Of a DNA stretch of 64,000 nucleotides, positions 62,692 through 64,000 are shown in pieces. The stretch spans positions 4,510,001 to 4,574,000 of the forward strand of contig NC_046673.1 of the NCBI RefSeq assembly GCF_003369915.1, given 5' to 3'. The translations under genes and the position numbers were made by a program. The notes below the pieces were generated by a model that ran no database searches, was not told the origin of the DNA, and saw only the letters and a program-made list of their open reading frames with translations. How positions within the stretch are numbered: the stretch's first letter is position 1; the number at the start of each line of letters is the position of its first letter. Source of the stretch: Drosophila miranda. Its lineage: Eukaryota; Arthropoda; Insecta; Diptera; Drosophilidae.

Positions 62692-64000
62692 GTGTTCGCT
62701 GTTCCGTTTTCCACCCGCCTATATACACGCGTTGCATTGCCAATCGTTCCCTCTACCGGTGCCGGTGCTCCGTGTTTCGGTCTCTCCGCCTGGTTCTAAC
62801 GGTTGTTGCGTTTGTACTCATGGCCCTCAGCCTCGTCTCTCTGCCGGCCGCGCTCTCTAACGGCATCTTTCCCATGGTTGTGTGAGTGCCGTCGCGCTCA
62901 TCGCTCTCTATCCGATTTCGCCTTATCCCTTTTTTTTTTTTGGATACTGTTGTGTTCTCGCCGCGTTTCTCTGTTGGCTCATGGATAAAACTTTTCCATC
63001 TTTGATGGACCCACCCCCTTCCCGTTCATGATTATTTTGCTTTTTATTCCCCCATTTTATTTTTGCTTATTCACAACTTTTATTTAGCCCTTCATTCTTG
63101 TTTATTTTAATTGCTATTTAATGGATTGCTAATTATTTACTTTTAATCGCTATAAAAATTGCTATTTATTCTTACATGCCACCGCCGACCTGTCTTCTTC
63201 ATCCCGTGCTGCTCGGACCCTCCTTGGCCTGGGTGAGTTCTCCCGACCCGGATGACTTTTACTCAATCCTTTCTCCCTTTCCAGCTCGCCCTCTGCCCTC
63301 AATGCGGGCCGCTTGCCGCGATTCCGCTCGTGAACAATGGGTCCTCCGACCCTCCGCCCGGGCTGGAATCTTGGGCTCACATCCCAGGGCAACTCCTATG
63401 CGCCACCGGCCGGACTCTTTTGACAGGTGTCTCCCTCACACAGTGGCTCGGACCCGAGGATCATCCGACTCCTCGCCCGGTAGTCCACGCATGAGCGGCA
63501 CCCGTCGTTCCGGCCCGACGCTCGTAGTTGCCCCGTGAGTCCGCGTTGAGGCGTGAGCCTGGCCCCTGGGTTTTTCCTGGTCATCCGCTGTCTGAGATTA
63601 CACTCCCCGACCCTGGATTCGCCTCCCAGCTTTGGGTGACGCGTTTCCTGTTCAGGTTTGCTGAGCTTTTCCTCTTCTCGTTTTATTTTCCTTTCTTTTT
63701 ACTAATTTTCGCTTTTTTTTTTTTTTTTCCCAGATTTCTCCAACCACAGTCTTCCTGTTCGCCTTTTTTTTTTTTTTTTTTTAATCTAAGTGCACAAGTC
63801 CATCACCCTGCGTGCTGACGAGTTTCGTGCGTGTCCTGCGCGCACCCTTCCCAGTGTCCTGCGTGGCACTCTACCGTTCCTGGTCCTGCGTGACCCTTTA
63901 GGGCGACCTATTACAGCCATTCTCCTTCACCCCTGTGTCTCTCGCTCCTCGGGTTGGGGTTTCAGATCTCGTATGTGTGCCGTTCTCTTCTTCCTGTCGC
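62692..64000. other. gypsy-2B spacer upstream of ORF3
   Basis: Matches 15165-16480 of copy A, with longer T runs at about 63713-63728 and 63765-63782. No recognisable protein on the coding strand. The window ends before integrase. Confidence 0.55.

Larger units (their letters stand above)
58496..64000 (-). mobile_element. gypsy-2 copy B (partial, runs off the window)
   Basis: 3' LTR (58496-60526, carrying DINE-1), polypurine tract, ORF3 and spacer, closely matching 11824-16490 of copy A in the same orientation. The internal part and 5' LTR are beyond the window. Inserted into the P-superfamily remnant. Confidence 0.9.

Overview
The window is eukaryotic repeat-rich DNA, almost certainly heterochromatin of a Drosophila species. 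An obscura-group fly is my best inference, from the form of the DINE-1/INE-1-type Helitron copies (TATACCCGATACT / AGTATCGGGTATA ends, a CCGT microsatellite, CCACAAAGGACGAAAATCTG modules) and from the LOA-clade, R1-clade and I-clade retrotransposons. I found no host protein gene, tRNA or rRNA. Essentially every kilobase is a transposable element (TE), often one inside another, and many insertions can be proved by target-site duplications (TSDs).

Layout. 1-1998: inverted copy of a Tnp2-like/DUF4806-like DNA transposon carrying a DINE-1 fragment. 2066-8417: gypsy-type LTR retrotransposon on the minus strand (gypsy-1, TSD GTAG), with an internal self-insertion. About 8420-10940: decayed R1-clade LINE, minus strand. 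11290-28729: Tc1-like transposon (TA flanks). It is split by a second gypsy-type element, gypsy-2 copy A (11824-27675, minus, TSD GTAG), which is split in turn by BEL/Pao element BEL-1 (16839-22916, plus, TSD ATCCG). 28731-29999: 3' part of an I-clade LINE carrying a solo BEL LTR (29645-29900, TSD ACTAT). About 30320-30658: LTR-like sequence on the minus strand. 30659-36987: second BEL/Pao element (BEL-2) with a truncated 5' LTR.

36908-57052 is a three-copy direct tandem array of about 4.9 kb units. Each unit starts inside the BEL-2 3' LTR tail and includes the DNA flanking that element, so the array arose after BEL-2 inserted; all junctions share a TTT microhomology. A unit holds a decayed unclassified coding region, an inverted diverged BEL-1-family LTR, a Tc1 remnant, a sequence with housekeeping core-promoter motifs (Motif 1 plus Motif 6), and an internally deleted copy of the Tnp2-like transposon. 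Unit 2 is interrupted by a 5.5 kb LOA-clade LINE (44338-49826, 12-bp TSD).

About 57420-58495 is a P-superfamily transposase remnant, truncated by gypsy-2 copy B (58496 to the window end, minus). Copy B has a complete DINE-1 in its LTR. Both gypsy-2 copies carry an unusual low-complexity third ORF where an env gene would sit.

The genes do not form a pathway. They are replication genes of separate mobile elements, nearly all broken by frameshifts, stops or deletions. BEL-1 is the best preserved: its LTRs differ at about two positions and it has one 1681-codon ORF, yet it lacks the segment joining reverse transcriptase to RNase H.
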